Shown here: positions 1 to 6,931 of the stretch, piece by piece | Position numbering within the stretch: the stretch's first letter is position 1 | Layout: every line of letters starts with the position of its first letter | From: Thermoplasmata archaeon | Lineage (GTDB): Archaea; Thermoplasmatota; Thermoplasmata; Thermoplasmatales; Thermoplasmataceae | Length of the DNA: 9,789 bases | Reading direction: 5' to 3' | Assembly (NCBI GenBank): GCA_021793945.1 | Contig: JAJYRT010000066.1 | Location: 1 to 9,789, forward strand | Position numbers and translations under genes: made by a program | Notes under the pieces: generated by a model | What the model saw: the letters and a program-made list of their open reading frames with translations, nothing else | Told to the model about the DNA's origin: nothing | Database searches by the model: none

Positions 1-21
1 AAACAACACCCGAGTGCGTGG

Positions 22-35
22 GCGAAATATTTCGC
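22..35. promoter_or_regulatory. Perfect 14-bp palindrome, possible operator
   Basis: The sequence GCGAAATATTTCGC reads the same on both strands. It is centred about 31 bp, roughly three helical turns, upstream of the TATA-like box of the following gene. This is a plausible place for a dimeric regulator to bind. The AAATATTT core could also be a TATA element for a leftward gene beyond the window edge. About one 14-bp perfect palindrome is expected by chance in a window of this size, so position is the main argument. Confidence 0.35.
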
Positions 36-55
36 TGTTGATCATCGTTCTCAAC

Positions 56-63
56 ATTTATAA
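56..63 (+). promoter_or_regulatory. TATA-like box for the unknown protein at 83
   Basis: ATTTATAA is centred about 24 bp before the ATG at 83, so the transcript would begin at or next to the start codon. The bases before the ATG are pyrimidine-rich with no Shine-Dalgarno match, which fits leaderless translation. Confidence 0.5.
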
Positions 64-82
64 CTCCTCCATTCTTCCCCCA

Positions 83-1006
83 ATGTTGCTGATAGAAAAC
101 TCGGATAAAATTCTCGACAGGCAGTGCACTCTTGAATTGCGGAACGATTATCCGATTCTTGCGCTTTCAACTTTCCTCAGGGCATCCATTCCAGGGATTG
201 CCATTATGTCTGGTGATTACGTCGAGATGATCCTTTTTGTCCCTAAATCTCAAGATAATTCCAGGGACATGAAAATATTCCTGGATCGGTTTGGTGCGGT
301 TGATCTCGGTGCAATGTGGGCAATCAGGGCGAAAAGCACGGAGTACCCACCAGTTGAAACCTTCAGGATGATCACCGGTCTCCCATCTGTTGTGCTTGAT
401 GGCATGATTCTGTCAGGTGGTGCCTTGAGAGTTAACATGAGATTCAGTCATGAGCATTCCGCAAAGGTGTCCGAGGCAATCATGAAAGCCTCTTCCGGTA
501 TTAAGGGACTTGTTCCTGTATACCTTGGACAGAGCAGGGGTGCCATGAATTTCCTCAAGGAAATAAACGCTTCCATACCTCTTGATTATATTTCACTTTC
601 AAGTTTTCCTCCTGAGGAAGAGAAGATCAAGGAGAGTAACCCTGTTCCTGGATCGTGGGTGAGGGAAATAAGATACATGTCGGAAGAGGATATTGATGCT
701 GTATACCTTTCCGGCCTGCCAGACATTGATGACTCGGCAAAGGAGGCTGGAGCGTCCGAAACAAGATTCGAGACGCGCACTTCTAACAAGGTGCTCCAGA
801 CGATCCAGGCGGAAACGGCAATGGTACCTATACCTACTTTCTTCAGGAGCCAGGGTTTCGATGGAACCAGGTTCCAGATGGACTTCGCAGTGCCAAGGGA
901 TTACAGCAGTGGATTCCTGAAGATAGTTGCCGGTGTTGGTGAAAAATTCTCAGAATGGAATATTTCCATTGCAGGTATAATCCCCTTCGATGAAATCATG
1001 CAATAA
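83..1006 (+). CDS. Protein of unknown function with probable threefold internal repeat
   Basis: A 307-residue protein that I do not recognise. The frame is open back to a GTG at 14, but the ATG at 83 is preferred: a TATA-like box lies about 24 bp upstream of it, and the 23 residues before it look like translated non-coding sequence. No signal peptide or convincing membrane segment is seen, so it is probably cytoplasmic. Three stretches resemble one another: residues 44-76 (starting GDYVEMILFVP), 112-145 (starting GGALRVNMRFS) and 260-295 (starting GTRFQMDFAVP). Each is a glycine turn, a beta strand of alternating hydrophobic residues, a polar loop and a helix, suggesting repeated alpha/beta modules. 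Residues 175-245 are charged and probably a linker. A regulatory or ligand-binding role is conceivable, but no helix-turn-helix was identified. It is followed by a separately promoted transporter gene. Confidence 0.75.
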   Translation: MLLIENSDKILDRQCTLELRNDYPILALSTFLRASIPGIAIMSGDYVEMILFVPKSQDNSRDMKIFLDRFGAVDLGAMWAIRAKSTEYPPVETFRMITGLPSVVLDGMILSGGALRVNMRFSHEHSAKVSEAIMKASSGIKGLVPVYLGQSRGAMNFLKEINASIPLDYISLSSFPPEEEKIKESNPVPGSWVREIRYMSEEDIDAVYLSGLPDIDDSAKEAGASETRFETRTSNKVLQTIQAETAMVPIPTFFRSQGFDGTRFQMDFAVPRDYSSGFLKIVAGVGEKFSEWNISIAGIIPFDEIMQ

Positions 1007-1013
1007 ATCCGTG

Positions 1014-1030
1014 ACAAATTGCCACAAATT
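1014..1030 (+). repeat. Direct repeat ACAAATT x2, 10-bp period
   Basis: ACAAATT occurs at 1014-1020 and 1024-1030, one helical turn apart, in the short gap between the unknown gene and the transporter and about 25 bp upstream of the transporter's TATA box. It could be a tandem regulator site, but in such AT-rich sequence chance is a fair explanation. Confidence 0.25.
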
Positions 1031-1052
1031 TATTAATTAAATTAACCAATAG

Positions 1053-1060
1053 TATAATTA
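1053..1060 (+). promoter_or_regulatory. TATA box for the MFS transporter gene
   Basis: TATAATTA is centred about 25.5 bp before the ATG at 1082, the archaeal spacing for a transcript starting at the initiation codon. No Shine-Dalgarno motif precedes that ATG. A second AT-rich stretch (TTTATTAATTAA) lies around 1029-1040 and may also contribute. Confidence 0.55.
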
Positions 1061-1081
1061 CTAGTCATAGCATAAAAATCC

Positions 1082-2317
1082 ATGACATTGGTGCAAGAGG
1101 CATGGAATCATAAAATTGTACGGTACATCGGATTGGCAAGAATGATAAGATCCGTTGGTACCGGCGCAATCTGGCCTTTCATTGCACTTTACTTTAGCGT
1201 GGATCTGCATTTGCCTCTGTATATTACTGGAATGATATTCTCCGTTTATTTTTCCATAGGTATAATTTCTCAACCAGTTTCCGGCCTGCTTGCTGATTCC
1301 CTTGGCAGGAAGCCGACAATGGTAGTCGCATCTTTTCTCTATGTAGTGGTCTCCTCGGCACTATTCCTTGCCGATGTTCTCCACGGCAGTGCCATCATTA
1401 TATCCGCCCTGTTTGTCTGTTTCGCGCTGCCATCGGCCATTGAGTACCCTGCAATGAATGCAATGGTTTCTGACCTCTCTCCGGAGATCGGCAAGAGCCG
1501 TGCGTTTTCAACGTTCAGGACAATTTTCAACATTGGATGGATTATTGGCCCTCTTTTCGGAGTAATTTTCTTTGAGCTGGGCTTCTCGCTAATCTTCCTT
1601 CTGAATGTCATTACGTCGGTTGTATCGCTACTGTTCATCCTTTTCTTCATTGATGACAGCAATAGTTTCAGGCGGTCAAATGGGAGGGAAATAAACGGTC
1701 AGCACTTCAAGCTTGATCGCCTCATAATCATTTTCGGAAGCGGCGTATTTTTCCTGTCAATGCTCGCGGGACAATTCCAGACATCGCTCCCACTCTTTTC
1801 AGCCCATTCAATACTCAGCAACCCGTCACTCTATGGTTATGTCTATGCTGCAAATGGAATAACCGTTGTAGTTTCTCAACCAGTTATAAACAGGCTTATG
1901 CGCAGGTTCAGTGATATGCAGTCCATGGTCCTCGGAGTCCTTTTCTATATCATAGGGTATGGGACGGTGGCCTTTACCAGAAGCCTGCCGCAGTTGATAC
2001 TGGACATGGTCATCATCACCACTGGAGAGAACCTTACCGCACCTGCTGAGAACTCGGTTATTTCCTCATACTCCACACAGGATAAGACAGGCAGATACAT
2101 GGCGTTCAAAAGCGCGATGTGGGGCATTGGTAGCATGGTTGGTCCCTCGGCTGGATTGTTGTTCCTCTATGGTTTCGGGTACAGTGGATTCCTTACTTGG
2201 TCGTCAATAAGCCTGTTTGGAGTAGCTGCAATCGTTGCATTTCTGCTTTTCGCATCCGGAATGAAGAGACGGGTAAAACATTCTTTCGTGAACCTTACGG
2301 TTCATGAGGATTTTTAA
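1082..2317 (+). CDS. Major facilitator superfamily (MFS) transporter
   Basis: A 411-residue integral membrane protein of the usual MFS length, with about 12 hydrophobic segments. The first six-helix bundle covers roughly residues 12-190 and the second 213-392. They are separated by a polar loop (191-212), and the tail is short and charged. The MFS loop 2-3 signature is clear at residues 68-79 (GLLADSLGRKPT, the GxLaDrxGrk motif). A proline/glycine-rich helix at 144-160 (FRTIFNIGWIIGPLFG) fits the helix-5 region of drug or metabolite exporters. By family knowledge it should be a secondary carrier driven by an ion gradient, probably a proton-coupled exporter of the DHA1 type, but the substrate cannot be read from sequence. 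Neighbours give no substrate clue. The ATG at 1082 is supported by a TATA box at leaderless spacing. Confidence 0.88.
   Translation: MTLVQEAWNHKIVRYIGLARMIRSVGTGAIWPFIALYFSVDLHLPLYITGMIFSVYFSIGIISQPVSGLLADSLGRKPTMVVASFLYVVVSSALFLADVLHGSAIIISALFVCFALPSAIEYPAMNAMVSDLSPEIGKSRAFSTFRTIFNIGWIIGPLFGVIFFELGFSLIFLLNVITSVVSLLFILFFIDDSNSFRRSNGREINGQHFKLDRLIIIFGSGVFFLSMLAGQFQTSLPLFSAHSILSNPSLYGYVYAANGITVVVSQPVINRLMRRFSDMQSMVLGVLFYIIGYGTVAFTRSLPQLILDMVIITTGENLTAPAENSVISSYSTQDKTGRYMAFKSAMWGIGSMVGPSAGLLFLYGFGYSGFLTWSSISLFGVAAIVAFLLFASGMKRRVKHSFVNLTVHEDF
2289..2315 (+). terminator. Possible hairpin plus T-run at the end of the MFS gene
   Basis: TGAACC (2289-2294) and GGTTCA (2299-2304) form a perfect 6-bp stem with a 4-base loop. 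TTTTT follows at 2311-2315 and runs into the stop codon. This resembles an intrinsic terminator inside the last codons. Archaeal termination depends mainly on the T-run, so the hairpin may not matter. Confidence 0.3.
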
Positions 2318-2427
2318 GTTTAAACGTGCGTCGTTAATAAAAGGCGTTATCCAGCGGTTTTCCAGCCACTCAACTCCTATGTGCTCAAAGAATGACACCT
2401 GAAACGCATCAGAAAAACTGTACATAA

Positions 2428-2444
2428 TGCCAGATTTTGCCAGA
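2428..2444 (+). repeat. Direct repeat TGCCAGA x2 next to a TATA box
   Basis: TGCCAGA occurs at 2428-2434 and 2438-2444, exactly 10 bp apart, and abuts the TATA-like box of the radical SAM gene. Two same-face copies beside the promoter could be a regulator binding site at the position of the BRE or just upstream. The rest of the 2318-2486 gap shows a second loose repeat (TCCAGC at 2350 and 2361) and no gene I can support. Confidence 0.35.
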
Positions 2445-2445
2445 A

Positions 2446-2454
2446 AATATTTAT
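2446..2454 (+). promoter_or_regulatory. TATA-like box for the radical SAM gene
   Basis: AATATTTAT is centred about 37 bp before the ATG at 2487, which predicts a start site near 2475 and a leader of about a dozen bases. A weak Shine-Dalgarno-like GTGGTAAG lies at 2477-2484. The near-palindromic core could also work leftward. Confidence 0.45.
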
Positions 2455-2486
2455 CAAGGTAATGAATCTACACTTAGTGGTAAGAA

Positions 2487-4166
2487 ATGACCAAATTTGT
2501 TCTGATATCAGACACCACGCTTGCATATGAATATAGGAATTTTCCGCTGCTGGATTTCCTTCCTTGCGCCCCTACCAAGGCAGTCCCCCCTCCAGTATAT
2601 AAATTTCTAAAGGGACCAGCTCCCCCCGCTCTGCCAGACGGGCAGGCTCTTTTCTCGCAGTACTCAATCAGAAAGCTGGAGGCATCGCTCCTGAGGAAAT
2701 ACCGGAGAGAGGATGTCGCTGTTGCCCACGAGGACTATCTATCAAACTTCATAAAGGACGACACGGAAATAATAGGCCTTTCCACAATGGATCCGCTCGG
2801 CCTCGGCCCAACAACAATGTCATATTACGCCCTCTTCGGCGGGGACCTTAATGCCTGGGTCAGAAGGGAATGGGACACGCTGGTCGCCAAGGTGAACGCG
2901 GCCCGATCAGGCACAAAGGCGAAGCTAATCGTCGGGGGTCCAGGGGTATGGGAATTCACCATACTGCGGGATGAAATAGACAAGTACAATTTTGATTACA
3001 TCGTTCAGGGTGAAATGGATGACATGGCAGGAACACTGTTTGAGCAGATAAGATCAGGCGATATTGATCCTGCTGTTTTCTACCAGGGTTACATGACATA
3101 CGATGATCATTTCAGGAAAGTTATAAAGAAGGATCCGAAATTCCTTGCGCGAGGGATCACGCAGCAGGCGTTTCCGAAACTTGAGGAGATCCCTGAGATT
3201 GTTGCGCCATCCATGAAAGGCATGGTTGAGGTAATGAGGGGATGTGGTGTCGGATGTGATTTCTGTGAAGTTACCCTGAGGCCGTTGCGGTATTACCCCA
3301 TAGAAAAGATGAAACGGGAGATTGAGATCAATGTACGTGCAGGGCAGACCAATGCCTGGCTCCACTCCGATGAAATATTCGGATTCAAGCACGGGAACAT
3401 GTTTGAGCCCAACGAAGAGGCAATCAGCGAGGTTTTCTCTGCGGCAATGGGCGTGAAGGGCGTTAAAACTTCCAACCCCACCCATGGCAGGATATCCATA
3501 GCCGCGGGATATCCGGAAATGATCAGCAACTTCTCAAAAATACTCAAGGCAGGCCCAAGGAACTGGATAGGAATCCAGACTGGGGTCGAGACTGGCAGTG
3601 ACGAGCTTGCGAGAAGGCACATGCCAAACAAGACACTGCCACTGAAAATAGGGCCGGACGGATCATGGCAGGATATAGTGTGGCAGGGAGTGCATACAGA
3701 AACAAGGTACTACTGGAGGCCGGCTTTCACTCTACAGGTAGGGCAGCAGAATGAAACCGATGAAGATAACTGGGACAGCATAGCGATGATCAACAGGCTC
3801 AGCAACTCCTTCGTTGACGGAAGGCCATTTGAGTTCACCGTCACGCCTCTGCTTAATGTTCCTCTTGGAAGGATAAAGTCAAGAAGCCTGAATACGGAGA
3901 TGCTCTCTACCTCAATGCTTGCGGTATATTATGCATCCTACAGGCATCTAGCCAAGATGGCTACCAGGGACGGCTTCCGTGATTCACGGGGCGGATTCGT
4001 ATCAAGGCTGGGAACAGGAGGCATAATTTCCCTCGGGGGAAAACTGATGCTAAGAACCGTGGAAAACATCGCCAGGAAGAGGGGAGTGGATATAGACAAG
4101 GTTAAGAGATGGGGTAACGAGCACGACAAGGAGATTACCAGCCTGGCATCCCTGGCCAGAGCCTGA
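2487..4166 (+). CDS. Radical SAM enzyme with cobalamin-domain-like N-terminus
   Basis: A 559-residue protein. The radical SAM cluster motif CxxxCxxC is at C253, C257 and C260 within RGCGVGCDFC. Later core elements are IGIQTGVETGSDELARR (361-377, the 'G.EsGse..L' strand) and NETDEDNWDSI (422-432, the 'G.pgET.ed' turn). Upstream, residues about 75-190 look like a B12-binding Rossmann fold: IIGLST (95-100), LIVGG (147-151) and the domain-end pattern FDYIVQGEMDD (169-179). The cobalamin-ligating DxHxxG motif is absent, as in many class B enzymes. The C-terminal 100 residues are helical and basic. The family cleaves S-adenosylmethionine to make a 5'-deoxyadenosyl radical and often methylates or forms C-C bonds at inert carbons. 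The substrate is unknown. Archaeal GDGT ring synthases (GrsA/GrsB) share this architecture and are one candidate identity, unproven here. The gene appears monocistronic, with its own promoter and a T-run after the stop. Confidence 0.85.
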   Translation: MTKFVLISDTTLAYEYRNFPLLDFLPCAPTKAVPPPVYKFLKGPAPPALPDGQALFSQYSIRKLEASLLRKYRREDVAVAHEDYLSNFIKDDTEIIGLSTMDPLGLGPTTMSYYALFGGDLNAWVRREWDTLVAKVNAARSGTKAKLIVGGPGVWEFTILRDEIDKYNFDYIVQGEMDDMAGTLFEQIRSGDIDPAVFYQGYMTYDDHFRKVIKKDPKFLARGITQQAFPKLEEIPEIVAPSMKGMVEVMRGCGVGCDFCEVTLRPLRYYPIEKMKREIEINVRAGQTNAWLHSDEIFGFKHGNMFEPNEEAISEVFSAAMGVKGVKTSNPTHGRISIAAGYPEMISNFSKILKAGPRNWIGIQTGVETGSDELARRHMPNKTLPLKIGPDGSWQDIVWQGVHTETRYYWRPAFTLQVGQQNETDEDNWDSIAMINRLSNSFVDGRPFEFTVTPLLNVPLGRIKSRSLNTEMLSTSMLAVYYASYRHLAKMATRDGFRDSRGGFVSRLGTGGIISLGGKLMLRTVENIARKRGVDIDKVKRWGNEHDKEITSLASLARA

Positions 4167-4175
4167 ACCATATAC

Positions 4176-4182
4176 TTTTTTT
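4176..4182 (+). terminator. T-run terminator after the radical SAM gene
   Basis: Seven consecutive T residues begin about 10 bases after the TGA stop, with no strong hairpin before them. This is the normal form of an archaeal intrinsic terminator and supports separate transcription of the downstream gene. Confidence 0.5.
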
Positions 4183-4251
4183 GACCACCCCTAAATTTTC
4201 AATTGCAGTTGATGAAGGGTAACCCTGCCGTTGCATTCATGAAAACTAGCG

Positions 4252-4258
4252 ATAAATC
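4252..4258 (+). promoter_or_regulatory. Weak TATA-like box for sua5
   Basis: ATAAATC is centred about 30 bp before the GTG at 4285, predicting a start site a few bases upstream of the start codon. It is a poorer match than the other boxes in the window, and no clear Shine-Dalgarno site is seen, so the promoter is tentative. Confidence 0.3.
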
Positions 4259-4284
4259 TCAATATCGGGACGGGATCAGGCAAA

Positions 4285-5349
4285 GTGCCCGCAACAGTCC
4301 TGAAGGTTGATCAGAATAAGCCGGATCCCGGGGTGGTGGATGCAGCCGCGAAAGTCATAACCGGCGGGGGGACGGTCGTTTTTCCGACTGAGACTGTATA
4401 CGGGCTGGGAGCTAATGCCCTTTCGGCAGAGGCTTGTGGAAAGATATTCTCTGCCAAGAGGAGGCCGGCGGACAATCCCCTCATAATACACATATGCTCA
4501 ATTTCGCAGCTTGACAGCATATGCAGGAATGTCCCTGATACAGTGAGGACTGCCATGGAACGCATCTGGCCAGGTCCCGTCACGCTTCTTCTGGAACGCA
4601 AACAACTGGTTCCCGATATAGTAACTGCAGGTCTGCCAACTGTGGCTGTGAGGATGCCGGCCAATCCCCTTGCACTGGCACTCATTAAAAGGAGCGGAAC
4701 GCCAATTGCCGCTCCGAGCGCCAATATCGCCACAAGGCCGAGCATTGTCGACTCGTCTGATGCAATAAAGGAACTGGGGAACGTGGTGGATATGATACTT
4801 GATGCAGGCAGGACATACTTTGGAATAGAGTCCACAATAGTTGACGTGACCAGGAAACCATACGTTATGCTACGCCCGGGGGTATATTCTCCTGACGATC
4901 TCAAGCCATTCCTCGGGGAGATCACTTCCGATATGCGGAATACAGGAGTACATGGAAGCCAGGTGCCTCTGGCTCCGGGCATGAAATACACGCACTACTC
5001 CCCGAACAAGCCTCTGATCCTCATAACTGATGAGGAACTCTTCAGGAAGATCCCTTCAATAACCAGCAGAGTGACACTGATCGGAACGTCCCAGATCATT
5101 CACGGGCTGGCTGGAGACAACATTTCGCTTGGCGACGGTGAAAACACATATGAAGTGGCGTCGAACCTTTTCAAGGCATTCAGGGAACTTGAGGACAAAA
5201 CGTCCCTGGCCGGCTGCATACACCCTATTATGGAAAAGGGAATAGGTATGGCCGTAATGAACAGGATCGGGAAGGCAGCATCAAAGACAATTGGAAGCGA
5301 GACTGACCTGCTCCAGTATCTGGATAGTTTATCGGTCTTAGATAAATAA
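4285..5349 (+). CDS. sua5: L-threonylcarbamoyladenylate synthase Sua5 (tRNA t6A synthesis)
   Basis: A 354-residue protein of full Sua5 length. It converts threonine, bicarbonate and ATP to threonylcarbamoyl-AMP, which the KEOPS complex uses to make t6A at position 37 of ANN-decoding tRNAs. The YrdC-like catalytic domain spans about 12-210: PTETVYGLG at 34-42, KIFSAKRRPADNPL at 53-66 (the KxR motif and substrate loop), SAN at 145-147 and ESTIVD at 182-187. The linker PGMKYTHYSP (231-240) is the hallmark separating Sua5 from single-domain YrdC/TsaC, and the C-terminal Sua5 domain fills about 243-350. The loop after SAN reads IATRPSIV rather than the more usual SGxxSPT pattern. The GTG start is chosen because the Sua5 N-terminus begins here and no upstream in-frame ATG exists. 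It precedes purE by 26 bp, but purE seems to have its own promoter. Confidence 0.93.
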   Translation: MPATVLKVDQNKPDPGVVDAAAKVITGGGTVVFPTETVYGLGANALSAEACGKIFSAKRRPADNPLIIHICSISQLDSICRNVPDTVRTAMERIWPGPVTLLLERKQLVPDIVTAGLPTVAVRMPANPLALALIKRSGTPIAAPSANIATRPSIVDSSDAIKELGNVVDMILDAGRTYFGIESTIVDVTRKPYVMLRPGVYSPDDLKPFLGEITSDMRNTGVHGSQVPLAPGMKYTHYSPNKPLILITDEELFRKIPSITSRVTLIGTSQIIHGLAGDNISLGDGENTYEVASNLFKAFRELEDKTSLAGCIHPIMEKGIGMAVMNRIGKAASKTIGSETDLLQYLDSLSVLDK

Positions 5350-5354
5350 ATAAA
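5344..5354 (+). promoter_or_regulatory. TATA-like box for purEK
   Basis: AAATAAATAAA overlaps the sua5 stop codon and is centred about 26-27 bp before the ATG at 5376, consistent with a leaderless purEK transcript. No Shine-Dalgarno match precedes that ATG. Readthrough from sua5 remains possible because no T-run separates them. Confidence 0.45.
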
Positions 5355-5375
5355 TTCTCTATGCATTGAGCATTG

Positions 5376-5846
5376 ATGAAAAAAGTTGCAGTCATAATGG
5401 GGAGCAAGAATGACTATGATTTCATGAAGGATGCAATCACAACTCTCAATGAATTCGGTGTTGAAACAGAGGTCAGGATTGTGTCCGCACACAGGACTCC
5501 GAGATTCATGATAGAATTTTCGTCCGAAGCTTCCGGTAGGGGAGTCGAGGTAATAATTGCAGGCGCAGGAGGGGCTGCACACCTTCCGGGCATGACAGCA
5601 TCTGTTACCCATCTTCCAGTAATAGGGGTGCCCATACCGACAAAGAACCTGAACGGGCTTGATTCCCTCCTGTCCATAGTCCAGATGCCTTCTGGAATTC
5701 CCGTTGCCACTGTCGCAATAGGGAATTCAAGGAACGCGGCTCTGCTTGCACTCCGCATCCTATCGATCAAGTACCCTGAAATAAAGAAAATGGTCCAGGA
5801 GTACATGGAATCCGAACAGAAGCGCGTCCTCGGTGAATCGGTTTGA
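5376..5846 (+). CDS. purE: PurE, N5-carboxyaminoimidazole ribonucleotide mutase
   Basis: A 156-residue cytoplasmic enzyme of de novo purine synthesis that moves the carboxyl group of N5-CAIR to give CAIR. The sequence is nearly all signature: MGSKND (8-13, where many PurEs have GSxSD), SAHRTP at 37-42 with the catalytic His39, [12 protein letters not shown] at 62-73, the PVIGVP strand at 81-86, and [12 protein letters not shown] at 94-105. Adjacency to purK marks it as a class I mutase working with PurK, not a class II AIR carboxylase. A TTG directly precedes the ATG, but the ATG at 5376 is the better start: it sits about 26 bp from an AT-rich promoter element and begins at the conserved first strand. 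The stop codon overlaps the purK start by four bases. Confidence 0.95.
   Translation: MKKVAVIMGSKNDYDFMKDAITTLNEFGVETEVRIVSAHRTPRFMIEFSSEASGRGVEVIIAGAGGAAHLPGMTASVTHLPVIGVPIPTKNLNGLDSLLSIVQMPSGIPVATVAIGNSRNAALLALRILSIKYPEIKKMVQEYMESEQKRVLGESV
5832..5836 (+). promoter_or_regulatory. purK: Shine-Dalgarno site for purK
   Basis: GGTGA lies six bases before the TTG at 5843, inside the last codons of purE. It matches the anti-Shine-Dalgarno sequence and supports the unusual TTG start by translational coupling within the operon. Confidence 0.55.
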
Positions 5847-6928
5847 CAAGGATTGGAATTATAGGGTCAGGACAGCTCGGCTGGATGATGATCCTCGAGG
5901 GAAAGAAACTTGGCGACGAGTATTATGTGCTGGGTGGTGACAAGGGTGACCCTGCTTCGCGTATAGCGGACAGGCATTTTCCCTATGAGGATTACAGGAG
6001 GTTCGTCGACGAGTGCGACTTAGTAACGTACGAATTTGAGCACGTCAATGCAGAGGCCCTGGAATATGCCAGCTCAAAGGAAAAACTTAGGCCAGGGATA
6101 GAACCCATCAGGTTGAAGAGGGACAGGAGCCTGGAGAAGGAATTCCTCAGGTCTGGAAATTTCCCCATACCGAGGTACGAGACGGCAGAGAGTTTGCCGG
6201 AGCTTGCCAGGATACGGAAGGAATTCGGGAGGTGCGTTATAAAGACAGCCGCCGGTGGGTATGACGGAAAGGGCCAGTACTTCCTCAAGGACGGTGAGCC
6301 TCTCCCTGAGGGCCTTCCCGAACAGAAATATGTAGTTGAGGAGTTTGTGGATTACCAGCACGAGGCTTCCATCATAATATCACGATCAACCAGGGGTGAA
6401 ATTTCGGCTCACGCGCCATCATACAATCTCAACCTCAATGGAATCCTGATAAACAGCTTCGCTCCGTCGGAAGACAACGGCATGTTTGAAATATCCAGGA
6501 AACTGGTGCAGTCGCTTAACTACACAGGAGTAATGGGCATAGAGTTTTTCATAGTGGACGGAAAGCCATTCATCAATGAATTCGCACCCAGGGTGCACAA
6601 TACCGGCCATCATACCCTAATGGGGTCATCCATATCGCAGTTTGAACAGCACATACGGGCTATCAGCGGACTGCCGGTCGGGACTCCCGAACTTCTCAGG
6701 CCAAGCGGGATTGTCAACATAATAGGAACGGAACTGAACAACATACGGAAGATCAGCACCCTTAAGGTCGGTGGAACCCAGATATACTGGTACGGGAAAT
6801 CTGAAGTCAGGAGGAAGAGGAAAATGGGTCACGTGAATTGCATTTCAGACTCCAGGGAAGGGATAAGCGTCAAACTGGGACAGGTCATGGCTATCGTTTA
6901 CGGCAATGACCTTGCAAAGTTTATCTAG
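5843..6928 (+). CDS. purK: PurK, N5-carboxyaminoimidazole ribonucleotide synthase
   Basis: A 361-residue ATP-grasp enzyme that uses ATP and bicarbonate to carboxylate aminoimidazole ribonucleotide to N5-CAIR, the PurE substrate. The N-terminal nucleotide-binding loop is [12 protein letters not shown] (4-15). The ATP-grasp core includes [12 protein letters not shown] (134-145), [16 protein letters not shown] (164-179) and the metal-binding [15 protein letters not shown] (244-258). [14 protein letters not shown] (265-278) and the C-terminal [17 protein letters not shown] (316-332) are typical of PurK and separate it from PurT and other ATP-grasp relatives. The TTG start overlaps the purE stop (TTGA), and the glycine loop requires this start because the next in-frame ATG lies inside it. 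It ends 3 bp from the convergent ACT-domain gene, so no dedicated terminator fits between them. Confidence 0.95.
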   Translation: MTRIGIIGSGQLGWMMILEGKKLGDEYYVLGGDKGDPASRIADRHFPYEDYRRFVDECDLVTYEFEHVNAEALEYASSKEKLRPGIEPIRLKRDRSLEKEFLRSGNFPIPRYETAESLPELARIRKEFGRCVIKTAAGGYDGKGQYFLKDGEPLPEGLPEQKYVVEEFVDYQHEASIIISRSTRGEISAHAPSYNLNLNGILINSFAPSEDNGMFEISRKLVQSLNYTGVMGIEFFIVDGKPFINEFAPRVHNTGHHTLMGSSISQFEQHIRAISGLPVGTPELLRPSGIVNIIGTELNNIRKISTLKVGGTQIYWYGKSEVRRKRKMGHVNCISDSREGISVKLGQVMAIVYGNDLAKFI

Positions 6929-6931
6929 GGG

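Noticed and set aside
14..82. Upstream GTG extension of the first gene
   Set aside because: The extension would read through the palindrome and the TATA-like box; the ATG at 83 has better promoter spacing.
2204..2425. Minus-strand 73-codon reading frame with a TATA-like element about 24 bp upstream
   Set aside because: More than half lies antisense to the end of the MFS gene, the composition looks non-coding, no family is recognisable, and the AT box is better explained as the radical SAM promoter.
4212..4310. Short + strand frame of 32 codons overlapping the start of sua5
   Set aside because: Its codon usage and peptide look random, it has no ribosome-binding site, and the sua5 start is independently well placed. 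A leader peptide cannot be excluded but is unsupported.
4311..4991. 226-codon minus-strand frame opposite sua5
   Set aside because: It is a shadow of a clearly conserved gene; its hydrophobic look comes from the complement of the sua5 codons.
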